Made by a program: the position numbers and the translations under genes
Notes under the pieces: model-generated
Databases searched by the model: none
Seen by the model: only the letters and a program-made list of their open reading frames with translations
What the model was told of the DNA's origin: nothing
Source: a virus
IMG/VR virus record: IMGVR_UViG_3300035670_000069
Location: 44,557 to 108,556 of that record
Direction: 5' to 3' (one strand)
DNA length: 64,000 bases
Part shown: positions 35,145 to 43,606 of the stretch, piece by piece
Numbering within the stretch: position 1 is the stretch's first letter
Layout: each line of letters starts with the position of its first letter

Positions 35145-35254
35145 TGAGAATTAAAATTATTAAATTTGTTGTAAAACTATTAGGATATGAATGGTCTGGA
35201 GACAATGTAAATCTTCCAGTTTGGCAGGTTAAAGCAAAAAAGAAGGCAAAGTAA
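35144..35254 (+). CDS. Tiny basic protein
   Basis: A 36-residue protein with a hydrophobic-basic helix at the start (RIKIIKFVVKLLGYEW) and a Lys-rich end. It fits exactly between overlapping stop and start codons of its neighbours (TAATG at both ends), which supports that it is translated. Confidence 0.5.
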   Translation: MRIKIIKFVVKLLGYEWSGDNVNLPVWQVKAKKKAK

Positions 35255-35439
35255 TGCCATCATATGAATATGATTGTATGCCTTGTGGCAGAAGGTATAC
35301 AAAAGTGCGTTCTATGTCAGACAATGATCCAGGATATTTATGCGATACTTGCAATAAACCCTTGGTTCGTGTATACTCTAATGTAGGGGCTGTTTTTAAT
35401 GGTCCTGGTTTTTATACAACTGATAATAGAAAGGTATAA
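35254..35439 (+). CDS. FmdB-like zinc-ribbon protein
   Basis: A 61-residue protein with the FmdB hallmark start MPSYEYDCMPCGRRY and a second pair CDTCNKPL near 31; it ends with a GPGFYTTD motif typical of the family. Putative regulator; exact role not known. Confidence 0.75.
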   Translation: MPSYEYDCMPCGRRYTKVRSMSDNDPGYLCDTCNKPLVRVYSNVGAVFNGPGFYTTDNRKV

Positions 35440-35441
35440 TT

Positions 35442-35699
35442 ATGTTTAAGATGTTAGAACAAAAACAAGATGAAGTTTGGTTGCTAGATGCAACAGATAG
35501 ATGTGATCGTTGTGGGGCACAAGCCTATATTAAAGTTATTGGAAAAGATAATAACGATCTGCTTTTTTGTGCACATCATTATAACAAGATTATGGACAAT
35601 GCTGTGGGTTATGACAAAATGATGAAATTTGCTCTTGAGGTTATAGACGAACGAGATAGGCTTGTAGAAAATAAATTAAAAGGAGAGTCATACTCTTGA
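35442..35699 (+). CDS. Small Cys/His protein of an actinobacterial family
   Basis: An 85-residue protein with DRCDRCGAQAYIKV near 20 and LLFCAHHYNKI near 40. This CxxC...CAHH pattern is common in Actinobacteria (DUF7455-like) and supports an actinobacterial host. Function unknown. Confidence 0.7.
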   Translation: MFKMLEQKQDEVWLLDATDRCDRCGAQAYIKVIGKDNNDLLFCAHHYNKIMDNAVGYDKMMKFALEVIDERDRLVENKLKGESYS

Positions 35700-36217
35700 T
35701 TATTCAAATGTTTGGCATGGACGTATCTACAAGAGAAAAGGTTGGTAGAGAAATTGCTAAAAGATTAGATGCTTGGTATCTCGATAGTAGAGATCTCCCC
35801 ATGGGACACACACAGCCACAACAGGCCAGATGGCTTCGTGTTGTTGCAAAAGCATTTGACAGAAACTATCATGGAGATATAATTACAAGCGGATACTTTG
35901 CTACTGCTGAGGCAAGAGAACAATATAGGATAGAGCCAGGAAGACAAATTCCAGATTTTTCTGTTTTTATAGATACTATACCCCATGATCAATTCCATAC
36001 AATACCTGGATATCTAGAAAGAAAAATACAATTAGTTGATAGCCATTCAGAAAATGAAATGCAGGAATTAAGTTATTGGGAAGAAACATTAGAAAGCGAC
36101 TATGATATTCGTATAACAGAAAATAATGGTATATATGAAATGGCCACCTTTATTATTGATAAATATCAAGAAAAAATGAAAAACTATAAGGTGGAATATA
36201 AATATGAGCAAGGCTAA
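35696..36217 (+). CDS. Adenylylsulfate-kinase-like protein with degenerate P-loop
   Basis: A 173-residue protein built like CysC/APS kinases: N-terminal strand-loop-helix MIIQMFGMDVSTREKVGREIAKRL, then AWYLDSRDL, then a KAFDRNYHGDIITSGYFATAEAREQYR block matching the family's iSpyRxxR region. The P-loop GxSGxGKT is replaced by GMDVSTREK, so ATP binding is doubtful. TTG start overlapping the previous stop. It may be a pseudo-kinase. Confidence 0.5.
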   Translation: MIIQMFGMDVSTREKVGREIAKRLDAWYLDSRDLPMGHTQPQQARWLRVVAKAFDRNYHGDIITSGYFATAEAREQYRIEPGRQIPDFSVFIDTIPHDQFHTIPGYLERKIQLVDSHSENEMQELSYWEETLESDYDIRITENNGIYEMATFIIDKYQEKMKNYKVEYKYEQG

Positions 36218-36773
36218 AGAAAGTTTTAATTTTATATTCCATGGCAATTTTAATATAAGTCCAATAGTTGAGCATTTAAAAAAATATAATTCAGAATGGT
36301 TTTTAAATACAACAAGGCAAGATGCTTTTGGAGTTCATAAATATACCAATTCTATTTTTATATATGATCATGACGCAAATTGGAAAAAAAATACTAAATA
36401 TTCTATAGAAAAAGCAACAAATGATGAAGATATGTTAAATCTTATAAGTCCAATAATTAAAGTTTTAGAAGAAAAGCACAATGGTAAAGTTGGAAAAGTC
36501 TTATTTATAAGACTATCTTCGTCAAAAAATATTGATAAGCATGTAGATGTTGGCGATTATTTGGAATCTATAAGAAGGCATCATGTTCCAATTATTACAA
36601 ATGATAATGTTTCTTTTGTTGTAGGTAATGAAACAAAAACTATGCGTATAGGTGAAATTTGGGAGGTAAATAACAATAAAATGCATGAAGTATTAAACGC
36701 TGGAGATGATGAAAGAGTACATCTCTTAATTGACATTATCCCAAATAATTATATTGGAGAAGACAATGTATGA
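36204..36773 (+). CDS. Aspartyl/asparaginyl beta-hydroxylase-like oxygenase
   Basis: A 189-residue 2OG-Fe(II)-type protein of the Asp/Asn hydroxylase branch: IRLSSSKNIDKHVDVGDYLESIRRHHVPI near 102-132 (first His and Asp ligand HVD), VGNETKTMRIGEIWEVNN near 140, then HEVLNAGDDERVHLLIDI near 161 (distal His, Arg and HLLID). All expected residues are present. Overlaps both neighbours. Confidence 0.75.
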   Translation: MSKAKESFNFIFHGNFNISPIVEHLKKYNSEWFLNTTRQDAFGVHKYTNSIFIYDHDANWKKNTKYSIEKATNDEDMLNLISPIIKVLEEKHNGKVGKVLFIRLSSSKNIDKHVDVGDYLESIRRHHVPIITNDNVSFVVGNETKTMRIGEIWEVNNNKMHEVLNAGDDERVHLLIDIIPNNYIGEDNV

Positions 36774-37173
36774 ATATAGAGTAAAAAACATTACAAAAGT
36801 TGTAGACGGTGACACAATTGATGTTGATATAGACCTTGGATTTAATATATCCTATTCTCAAAGAGTTAGGCTTGCTGGAATAGATACACCAGAATCAAGA
36901 ACTTCTGACAAAGCAGAAAAGATTTTGGGGCTTGAGTCTAAAGAGTATTTGAAATCTAAACTAAAAGATGCTAAACTTATAGTAATAAAAACAGAAAAGC
37001 CAGACTCTTCTGAAAAATATGGCCGTATTTTAGGATGGCTATATGTTAATGGAGATACAATTTCTATAAACGATCATATGATAGAGGATGGTTATGCTTG
37101 GGGATACCTTGGAGATACTAAGGTAAAAGACTTTGCTGCACTTGCTGCACAAAGAGAAAAGGCAAAAAAATGA
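36766..37173 (+). CDS. Thermonuclease-like nuclease (SNase)
   Basis: A 135-residue OB-fold nuclease: VVDGDTIDV near 12 (metal-binding Asp), RLAGIDTPE near 33, EKYGRILGWLYVNG near 79 (catalytic Arg), and the final EDGYAWGY near 104. No signal peptide, so it acts inside the cell, perhaps degrading host DNA or RNA. Confidence 0.85.
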   Translation: MYEYRVKNITKVVDGDTIDVDIDLGFNISYSQRVRLAGIDTPESRTSDKAEKILGLESKEYLKSKLKDAKLIVIKTEKPDSSEKYGRILGWLYVNGDTISINDHMIEDGYAWGYLGDTKVKDFAALAAQREKAKK

Positions 37174-37490
37174 ATGAGCCGACAGATGTTGAAAAATTAA
37201 TACTGGCTGGAGCCTTAGAGCCTGCTGCAATAGATAAAGATACTGGAGAAGTTTTATATAGTTTTACTTCAAAACTAGAGGAAGTAAGCCCAGAACTTCA
37301 CAAGAAATTAACTAACTCTATTATGTCTGCAACTATGCACCTATGGGAGTTAGGATTTTTAAATATGGATTTAACTAATCCAGATCCTATCATTTCTTTG
37401 ACTGAAAAGGCTTATGATGAAAATGAATTGTCAAAACTAGATTTTGATTTAAGAAGATTTTTAGAAGATGCGAGGCGAGGTTTAGAATAA
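37170..37490 (+). CDS. Hypothetical protein, paralog of 17189-17425
   Basis: A 106-residue protein. Residues about 20-45 repeat the pattern DKDTGEVLYSFTSKLEEVSPEL of the protein at 17189; a C-terminal extension (about 65-106) is its own. Overlaps the nuclease stop by 4 bases. Unknown function. Confidence 0.5.
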   Translation: MNEPTDVEKLILAGALEPAAIDKDTGEVLYSFTSKLEEVSPELHKKLTNSIMSATMHLWELGFLNMDLTNPDPIISLTEKAYDENELSKLDFDLRRFLEDARRGLE

Positions 37491-37498
37491 CAAAGTAG

Positions 37499-37514
37499 TA
37501 TAATGTGTATACTA
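37499..37514 (+). promoter_or_regulatory. -10 box TATAAT near leaderless start
   Basis: TATAAT at 37499-37504, 9 bases before ATG 37514. The spacing is slightly longer than in the other leaderless cases. Confidence 0.35.
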
Positions 37515-37942
37515 TGCAATATTTAGCAGGATTTATATTTGCTTATTTTATTTTGTATGTTATTTTTAAATTTCAAAATAAAAATAACGTCCTAAAAGAA
37601 CCGACAATAAAGCCTATTAGATATAGTCAAAGCCACTTACATTCTTTGATCTATCCCCTATTGCCTAAAAATAAAAAAATAAAACCAAATAGAAAGTCTC
37701 AGTCTACTATCCATGAAGCAAAAACAAATATAAGGGTAATTATTATGAATAATGTGGCCTATTGGATCAAAGATACCGCTTTTTATATGGCTGAGGTAAA
37801 CCTTGATGGCACTGTAAATAAAGATACAACACAAAGAGTTGACACAGCCACCATGGATAAGGTACAATTAGATAAGATGCTGTTCATTGTAGATAAACTT
37901 AGGGAAGGGACTTTTGATGATAGTGGGAGTGCAGGGAACTAG
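37514..37942 (+). CDS. Membrane-anchored hypothetical protein
   Basis: A 142-residue protein with one N-terminal membrane segment (about 4-19) and a basic then mixed domain. GTG 37505 is an alternative start. No motif recognised. Confidence 0.45.
   Translation: MQYLAGFIFAYFILYVIFKFQNKNNVLKEPTIKPIRYSQSHLHSLIYPLLPKNKKIKPNRKSQSTIHEAKTNIRVIIMNNVAYWIKDTAFYMAEVNLDGTVNKDTTQRVDTATMDKVQLDKMLFIVDKLREGTFDDSGSAGN
37839..37868 (+). promoter_or_regulatory. Sigma70-type promoter inside 37514 gene
   Basis: TTGACA at 37839-37844, 18-bp spacer, TACAAT at 37863-37868. Same design as at 20018. The next gene starts at 37917 with GGGAAGGGA before it. Confidence 0.55.
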
Positions 37943-38267
37943 TAGTTTTAAAGACTACAATGTTTTCCTTAGAGCAATGGGGGTTGCTCTTTCTAGTCTT
38001 CCAGAAAACGATAAATATTTTTATATTTATAGCGCTGGCCCAGCAGCAACCAACTCTATGGCTATGGAGTTTGTAAACGTTTCTGAACGTAATATGAAAT
38101 CCCGTGGGATAAAAATAAAATTATATAAAGTTCCACCTTCCTGGATTAGTGAGAACATGCATGAAATAAACTATTTTGCTTTTTTATCAAATGAAAAAGA
38201 GCAAGTTTCAAAGTTAGTAAAAGATGCCGAACTTCAAAACATTGAAGTTGGAATATTTAGATACTGA
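37917..38267 (+). CDS. Possible SLOG/Rossmann-type protein
   Basis: A 116-residue protein with the start IVGVQGTSSFKDYNVFLRAM and YIYSAGPAATNSMAMEF near 43, which resembles in order the GxxS/F..Y and sGgA.G.D.. blocks of YspA/DprA-like (SLOG) nucleotide-binding folds. The key Gly-rich loop is not exact, so the call is weak. Confidence 0.4.
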   Translation: MIVGVQGTSSFKDYNVFLRAMGVALSSLPENDKYFYIYSAGPAATNSMAMEFVNVSERNMKSRGIKIKLYKVPPSWISENMHEINYFAFLSNEKEQVSKLVKDAELQNIEVGIFRY

Positions 38268-38273
38268 GGGAAT

Positions 38274-38486
38274 ATGAATATCACATCAATTGAAAAAATG
38301 GAAACAATCGTAAACAATAATAAGTCCTTGTCTTGGGATGGCTGGACAGTTGTAAATAAATATAAAAGTGAAAAGGGTAGAACATCCAAATATGGCAAGT
38401 ATATTGACGGTGCTTGGTATATGACTAGAAGATTTGTGCCAGGTAAAAATGGGTGGGAAATACCAGAAAGATTTACAGATGCATAA
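38274..38486 (+). CDS. Small hypothetical protein before WhiB
   Basis: A 70-residue, basic, Trp/Tyr-rich protein (WYMTRRFVPGKNGWEIP at its end). It overlaps the WhiB start by 8 bases. Function unknown; it could partner with WhiB. Confidence 0.5.
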   Translation: MNITSIEKMETIVNNNKSLSWDGWTVVNKYKSEKGRTSKYGKYIDGAWYMTRRFVPGKNGWEIPERFTDA

Positions 38487-38766
38487 ACTTAAATGGAAAG
38501 ACAACGCATCATGTATAGATTACGATACAAATATATTTTTTGAAAAGTATGAAGACGATGAAGGTTTAAGGCCAGCAATAGACAATCTTTGTCAGGCCTG
38601 CCCCGTAGTAAAAACATGTTTTGCTGTAGGAGTTTCTAGTAAAGAATGGGGCGTTTGGGGAGGGGTCTACCTTGAAAGTGGAAATATTTCAAAAGAATAT
38701 AACTCTCATAAAAAAGATTCAGATTGGTCAAACATTTGGCAAATTTTAACATTGGATAGAGATTAA
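38479..38766 (+). CDS. WhiB-family Fe-S transcription regulator
   Basis: A 95-residue WhiB-like protein: first Cys in WKDNASC at 12, then LCQACPVVKTC near 36-46 giving the four cluster ligands, then the family turn EWGVWGGV near 54. It has a 4Fe-4S cluster and binds sigma factor in Actinobacteria. WhiB proteins are confined to Actinobacteria and their phages, so this is the best host clue in the window. Confidence 0.85.
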   Translation: MHKLKWKDNASCIDYDTNIFFEKYEDDEGLRPAIDNLCQACPVVKTCFAVGVSSKEWGVWGGVYLESGNISKEYNSHKKDSDWSNIWQILTLDRD

Positions 38767-39671
38767 TGTTTGTGCTTGGAACAGAACAGGAACCATCAAA
38801 ATTTTTTGGAACCTATAAAATATCTGTAGAAAAAAGTAATCAACTTAATTTTACAAAAATTTCAGATGATAAAAATGAAATTGAAAATTTAGTTATTATA
38901 CTTAATAGTAGATTTTATCATACAATGATCGAAGTATTAGGTACAATTTTAAATATTTATGAAAAAAATAATCAATTTCATTTTAATATAATAATGACAA
39001 AATTTGAACAATATTATGATTCTCCACATACAAAATTTTTATTTAAAATATTAAAAGATAATAACATTAATTATACAATTTATGATGAAAGAAATAATAA
39101 TAAAGAAATTATTGTTAGTAACTTTATTTATTATGGAAATTTTATAAGGATTAATGATAATGCAATAAACAATATATATAAGTATTGTTTGCCATATGTA
39201 AAGCAAAAAAAATATGCTGCAGACAATAAGGTTTATTTAAGCAGGAAAAAAACAACATATCAAACTGGGGAGCCAATACTTGGCTTTGATAAAAACAAAT
39301 ACGCCTCTTTACCATTTAAAGATGACCTGAGAGTTGACAACGAAGAAATTTTAGAAGAATATTTTAAAAATAAAAAATATAAAATTGTATATCCTGAAGA
39401 TTTTGATAACTTTGAAGATCAAATAAATTATTTCTATAATGTAAAAAATCTTGTATCTTTGAGTGGTGCGGGGCTAACTAATCAATGCCTTATGCAGCCA
39501 GGGGCCAATGTTGTAGAAATATCAACGCCTTTGATGGTTATGGGTGAAACCGAATTACATACTTTATATTTTTGTATGGCATGGGCAAAGGACCATAACT
39601 ACTACTCTATTCCCAGTTTAAGAAAGTCCAAAGAAATAATAAACAGGTTAGAAAGGTCTGGGATAATATAA
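38766..39671 (+). CDS. GT61-like glycosyltransferase, copy 1
   Basis: A 301-residue protein: FYHTMIEVLGTIL near 51, VYLSRKK near 156, RVDNEEILEEYFK near 190, IVYPEDFDNFEDQINYFYNVKNLVSLSGAGLTNQCLMQPGANVVEI near 208-245. The GAGLTN and Glu-Ile blocks are hallmarks of the DUF563/GT61 family. Two more copies are at 39674 and 42432. Product is unknown, probably a surface glycan. Confidence 0.7.
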   Translation: MFVLGTEQEPSKFFGTYKISVEKSNQLNFTKISDDKNEIENLVIILNSRFYHTMIEVLGTILNIYEKNNQFHFNIIMTKFEQYYDSPHTKFLFKILKDNNINYTIYDERNNNKEIIVSNFIYYGNFIRINDNAINNIYKYCLPYVKQKKYAADNKVYLSRKKTTYQTGEPILGFDKNKYASLPFKDDLRVDNEEILEEYFKNKKYKIVYPEDFDNFEDQINYFYNVKNLVSLSGAGLTNQCLMQPGANVVEISTPLMVMGETELHTLYFCMAWAKDHNYYSIPSLRKSKEIINRLERSGII

Positions 39672-39673
39672 TT

Positions 39674-40648
39674 ATGACATTAAAATTTAACGATGACGAT
39701 AGATATCCAACTAAAAACAATGGATTTCATTCTATAGAATTAAACACATTAGATGTACACAAAAGACTTTCGCCAAAACTATTACAAGAAACCGAAATTA
39801 TTAGTTTAAAAAATATAATAAATATTGATACAGACAATAAAGAAATATACTATGTTGAATTACAAGATTCATTCTTTCATTTTTTATTAGAGGACATGTC
39901 AAATATATTGTATAATTTTAATTTAAATAAAGACATTGTCTTTATTCTTAATGCACACAATGTCTTAACATCTAATCAACCGCAGGTACCATGGCTTTTA
40001 AAATTATTTAAATTTTTAGATATTAATTTTATCTTATTAAATTTTGAAAAAGGTAAAAATTTAATAATAAAAGACTTTTATTCAACGAATAACGATAGCC
40101 TATATTATGATCATGTGGATAATTTTTATCATATTATACAAAGATATAAAGACAGGTATGGATTAATAAATCATGTTGGTCCATATAGAAAAGTTTATTT
40201 GAGTAGAAAAAAAATATCAGACAAAAGTAAACAGATTATGTTTAGTAACAATAATCCAGATAACTATAATTTTCAAGATGATATTCGTGTTGACAATGAA
40301 GAAAAAATAGAACAATATTTTAGTAATTTTGGATTTGAAATTATTTATCCCGAAGAGTTTCATAATTTTGATGATCAAATAGACTATTTTGATACTGTAA
40401 AAACTCTTGTTTCTTTAACGAGTGCTGGACTGAGTAATGCTTTGTTTATGAGGCCAGGACAAATGCTAGTAGAGTTATCCGTTCCATTAATTGTTGACGG
40501 CAGAGAATCTATTCACACTCACTATCAAGGGCTATCTTTTGCAAAAAACCATCGATATATATCAATTCCAAGCATGAGAAATTCTGATGATATAATTGGA
40601 CATATAGAAAATAACCTAAAACTAAAAGAGTTGATATCAAATGGATAA
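39674..40648 (+). CDS. GT61-like glycosyltransferase, copy 2
   Basis: A 324-residue copy: FFHFLLEDMSNIL near 73, VYLSRKK near 174, RVDNEEKIEQYFS near 206, and TSAGLSNALFMRPGQMLVELSVPLIV near 252. GATAAT at 39662-39667 ends 6 bases before ATG, another possible leaderless promoter. Overlaps the HAD/nucleotidyltransferase start. Confidence 0.7.
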   Translation: MTLKFNDDDRYPTKNNGFHSIELNTLDVHKRLSPKLLQETEIISLKNIINIDTDNKEIYYVELQDSFFHFLLEDMSNILYNFNLNKDIVFILNAHNVLTSNQPQVPWLLKLFKFLDINFILLNFEKGKNLIIKDFYSTNNDSLYYDHVDNFYHIIQRYKDRYGLINHVGPYRKVYLSRKKISDKSKQIMFSNNNPDNYNFQDDIRVDNEEKIEQYFSNFGFEIIYPEEFHNFDDQIDYFDTVKTLVSLTSAGLSNALFMRPGQMLVELSVPLIVDGRESIHTHYQGLSFAKNHRYISIPSMRNSDDIIGHIENNLKLKELISNG

Positions 40649-42002
40649 ATTAATTATTTTTGATTTAGATGGAGTATTAATTGATAGTAAAACTTTACAC
40701 TTTGATGCATTTAATTTAGCATTAAAAGAAGCAGATCCATCTTATGTTATATCAAAAGAAGATCATAAAAATATTTATGAAGGTCTTCCAACTACCGAAA
40801 AATTAAAAATTTTAACAATCCAAAAAAATCTTCCAGAGTCAATGTATCAAAAAATTTGGGATATTAAACAAAAGCATACAATGAAAATGCTTGAAGATAT
40901 TTCTGAAGATCAAGAATTAAAGACAATAATTAGTTTTATAAAAGAAAATAATTTTAAAGTTGCAGTTGCAAGCAACAGCATAAAAGAAACTATTATAACT
41001 GTATTAAAAAAAATAGGAATTTTTAACGATATAGATTTTATAGTTGGAAATGAAGATGTTTTGCATCCCAAGCCACACCCAGAAATGTATTGGAAGTGCA
41101 TGTCTTATTTTAATACGGTGCCAGATAGCACTATAATTTTTGAAGATAGCGTTGTTGGCAAAGTTGCTGTTTATAATAGTAAAGCAAAATTAGTTCACGT
41201 AGAAAATAGAAAAGATTTAACGCTTAAAAAAGTTTCTGATTCAATTGAAACTATTAAAAATAGCCCAATTTCTATAATTGATAAAACAATAAACATACTT
41301 ATTCCAATGGCTGGTGCTGGCAGTCGTTTTGCTGATGCTGGATATTCGTTTCCAAAACCCCTAATTGATATCAATGGGAAAACAATGATTGAACTAGTTG
41401 TTAAAAATTTAGGAATTAAGGGAAATTACATTTTTTTAGTACAAAAAGAACATTACAACAAATATAACTTACAAGAAACTTTAGAATTAATTTCCCCTAA
41501 TTGTAAAATTGTTCAGGTGGACTCATTAACAGAAGGTGCAGCCTGCACCTCACTATTAGCAAAAAATTTAATTGATAATGACAATCCGCTTATTATTGCA
41601 AATTCAGATCAGTATGTGGAGTGGGATAATAGGGAATTTTTATATAATAGTTTAATAAAAAATACCGACGGATCAATTTTATTATTTAAATCATCACATC
41701 CGAAATGGTCTTATGCAAAACTAAATGATTTTGGGCTTGTGTCAGAGGTAGCAGAAAAAAAACCAATTAGCGATAACGCAACTGTTGGTATTTATTTTTG
41801 GTCTAAAGGATCAGACTATGTCAAATATGCAGAACAGATGATAAATAAAGATATTAGAACAAATAATGAATTTTATATTTGCCCCGTTTATAACGAAGCC
41901 ATTGAAGATGGTAAAAAAATTGGATCATTTTTTGCAAATGCAATGTGGGGACTTGGCACTCCTGAAGATTTAAATTTATTTTTAAGGAACAAAAATGATT
42001 AA
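40641..42002 (+). CDS. HAD phosphatase fused to sugar nucleotidyltransferase
   Basis: A 453-residue two-domain enzyme. Residues 1-210: beta-phosphoglucomutase-type HAD (DLDGV at 8-12, later VGNEDVLHPKPHPEMY and IIFEDSVVGKVA). Residues about 213-453: GT-A nucleotidyltransferase (MAGAGSRFADAG at 223, FPKPLIDINGKTMIE near 236, NSDQYVEW near 319). Such a fusion could remove a phosphate and activate a sugar or choline-type head group in one pathway. It sits between GT61 genes. Confidence 0.75.
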   Translation: MDKLIIFDLDGVLIDSKTLHFDAFNLALKEADPSYVISKEDHKNIYEGLPTTEKLKILTIQKNLPESMYQKIWDIKQKHTMKMLEDISEDQELKTIISFIKENNFKVAVASNSIKETIITVLKKIGIFNDIDFIVGNEDVLHPKPHPEMYWKCMSYFNTVPDSTIIFEDSVVGKVAVYNSKAKLVHVENRKDLTLKKVSDSIETIKNSPISIIDKTINILIPMAGAGSRFADAGYSFPKPLIDINGKTMIELVVKNLGIKGNYIFLVQKEHYNKYNLQETLELISPNCKIVQVDSLTEGAACTSLLAKNLIDNDNPLIIANSDQYVEWDNREFLYNSLIKNTDGSILLFKSSHPKWSYAKLNDFGLVSEVAEKKPISDNATVGIYFWSKGSDYVKYAEQMINKDIRTNNEFYICPVYNEAIEDGKKIGSFFANAMWGLGTPEDLNLFLRNKND

Positions 42003-42435
42003 AATTTCTCATAGAGGCAACCTGCATGGTCCTAATCTTAATGACGAAAACAATCCAGACTATATCTATGAAGCCATTAAGTCTGGGTATAATGTCGAAA
42101 TTGATTTTTGGGTAGTTGATCGTAACTTATATTTTGGACACGAAGAGCCTACCTATAAGGTTAATGATTATTTTTTACATTATAATATAAAAAACATATG
42201 GCTTCATTGTAAAAATTTAGAAGCATTAGATTTTGTTTTGACAGTGCCAAAATATTATAAAGCATTTTGGCATCAGGAAGACTCTTACACAATAACAACT
42301 AATAACTATATATGGACATATCCTGGAATGCCAGTCACCGATAAAAGTATTTTGGTGCATAAGGATATGCCAACAAAGGATGTTTTATCTTTAAATATGG
42401 CTGGGATTTGTAGTGACTATATAGGCAAAATATGA
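41995..42435 (+). CDS. Glycerophosphodiesterase-like small protein
   Basis: A 146-residue protein with ISHRGNLHGP near 3, ENNPDYIYEAIKSGYNVEIDFWVVDRNLYFGHEEPTY near 19: the HRG, E.D and GH blocks of GDPD TIM barrels. It is half the usual length, so it is a truncated or minimal form. In this context it may trim a glycerol-phosphate or act on a glycan building block. Confidence 0.6.
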   Translation: MIKISHRGNLHGPNLNDENNPDYIYEAIKSGYNVEIDFWVVDRNLYFGHEEPTYKVNDYFLHYNIKNIWLHCKNLEALDFVLTVPKYYKAFWHQEDSYTITTNNYIWTYPGMPVTDKSILVHKDMPTKDVLSLNMAGICSDYIGKI

Positions 42436-43349
42436 TTTTTTACGATAATACTACTGAAGGTAAGTTTTATCAAGGAATTTATAAATTAACTAATTCTGGA
42501 AACTCTTTGGTTGTAGAAAAATCTAACCTAATTGTTAACGGGGTTTTTACAGAAAAAAACAAACCGAAAGTTTTCTTATTTATTAAGGATAGATTTTATC
42601 ACCAAATAGTAGAAACATTTGCAATAATTTTATTTTCTATAAAGGAAGATCCAGATACAATTTTTATATTAGATTTAACCCAACAGCCTAGACTAAACGA
42701 ATTAGACTTTTTGTTTAAATATTTAGATGAAAACAATATCAAATACTACATAACTAATTTAAGAAAAAGTGGTCCCCTATATGTTTCTGATTTTAAAACA
42801 TACATAAACTATCAAATTCATAAAAAATGTGTAGATGTCTTATACGAAATGTCTCAAAAGTTTGTCAAGAATCATAAACCATTTCGAAAGGTATATATTA
42901 GTAGGGCAAAAACCATTAATCATAGCGAAATAGCAATGTTTGGTCCAAATAATGATTCGTCTAAATTTAATTTTAACAATGATATAAGGCTAGATAATGA
43001 TAAAAAAATGGAATCTTATTTTTCATCTTTGGGCTTTGAAATTATTTATCCAGAAGACTTTTTAAATTTTAATGATCAATTAATATTTTTTAATGAAGTA
43101 AAAATAATTGCAGGGGTTACCAATGCTGGCCTTTTGAATTCTATATTTATGCAGCCAGGGGGAATTGTATTAGAATTAACTGTCCCATTGATAGTGTATG
43201 GAACAGAAAAAATTCATCATCAATACAAAGGACTTGCAGATGTTAAGGAGCACATGTATTTATCATTATTTAGTATGAGAAAAGTCGATGATTTTATTGA
43301 CAAAATAGAAAATAATAAAATGATAAAAGAATTGCTTTTAAGTAGTTAG
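42432..43349 (+). CDS. GT61-like glycosyltransferase, copy 3
   Basis: A 305-residue copy: FYHQIVETFAIIL near 55, KVYISRAKTI near 154, RLDNDKKMESYF near 185, TNAGLLNSIFMQPGGIVLELTVPLIV near 233. It differs enough from copies 1 and 2 to suggest an older duplication. Overlaps the GDPD-like gene by 4 bases. Confidence 0.7.
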   Translation: MIFYDNTTEGKFYQGIYKLTNSGNSLVVEKSNLIVNGVFTEKNKPKVFLFIKDRFYHQIVETFAIILFSIKEDPDTIFILDLTQQPRLNELDFLFKYLDENNIKYYITNLRKSGPLYVSDFKTYINYQIHKKCVDVLYEMSQKFVKNHKPFRKVYISRAKTINHSEIAMFGPNNDSSKFNFNNDIRLDNDKKMESYFSSLGFEIIYPEDFLNFNDQLIFFNEVKIIAGVTNAGLLNSIFMQPGGIVLELTVPLIVYGTEKIHHQYKGLADVKEHMYLSLFSMRKVDDFIDKIENNKMIKELLLSS

Positions 43350-43360
43350 TCTGATATAAT
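43332..43360 (+). promoter_or_regulatory. Leaderless promoter
   Basis: TTGCTT at 43332-43337, 17-bp spacer, TATAAT at 43355-43360 (preceded by TGA), then 6 bases to ATG 43367. The -35 lies in the end of the previous gene. Confidence 0.55.
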
Positions 43361-43366
43361 AAAATA

Positions 43367-43606
43367 ATGTATACTACAAAAATGTCAAAAGCCTTTAGGT
43401 CTTTAGATCATTTTTGCCCAAAAGGATTCCAAGTAGAATTAATAGACAATGAACATTTTATTACCATCCGTGCTTCTGAAAAATCCTTCATGTCTTTACT
43501 TGACACAGACAAGAGACGTGCTGTAGAATATATGGTAAGGGTTAAAAAAGCCCTTGAAGACAATGGCGCCATTGTTTTGTTAGTTCGTGAAGGCGGTAAA
43601 GAATAA
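43367..43606 (+). CDS. Hypothetical protein
   Basis: A 79-residue protein; helical C-terminal half. No motif recognised. Leaderless start. Overlaps the next gene by one base. Confidence 0.5.
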   Translation: MYTTKMSKAFRSLDHFCPKGFQVELIDNEHFITIRASEKSFMSLLDTDKRRAVEYMVRVKKALEDNGAIVLLVREGGKE

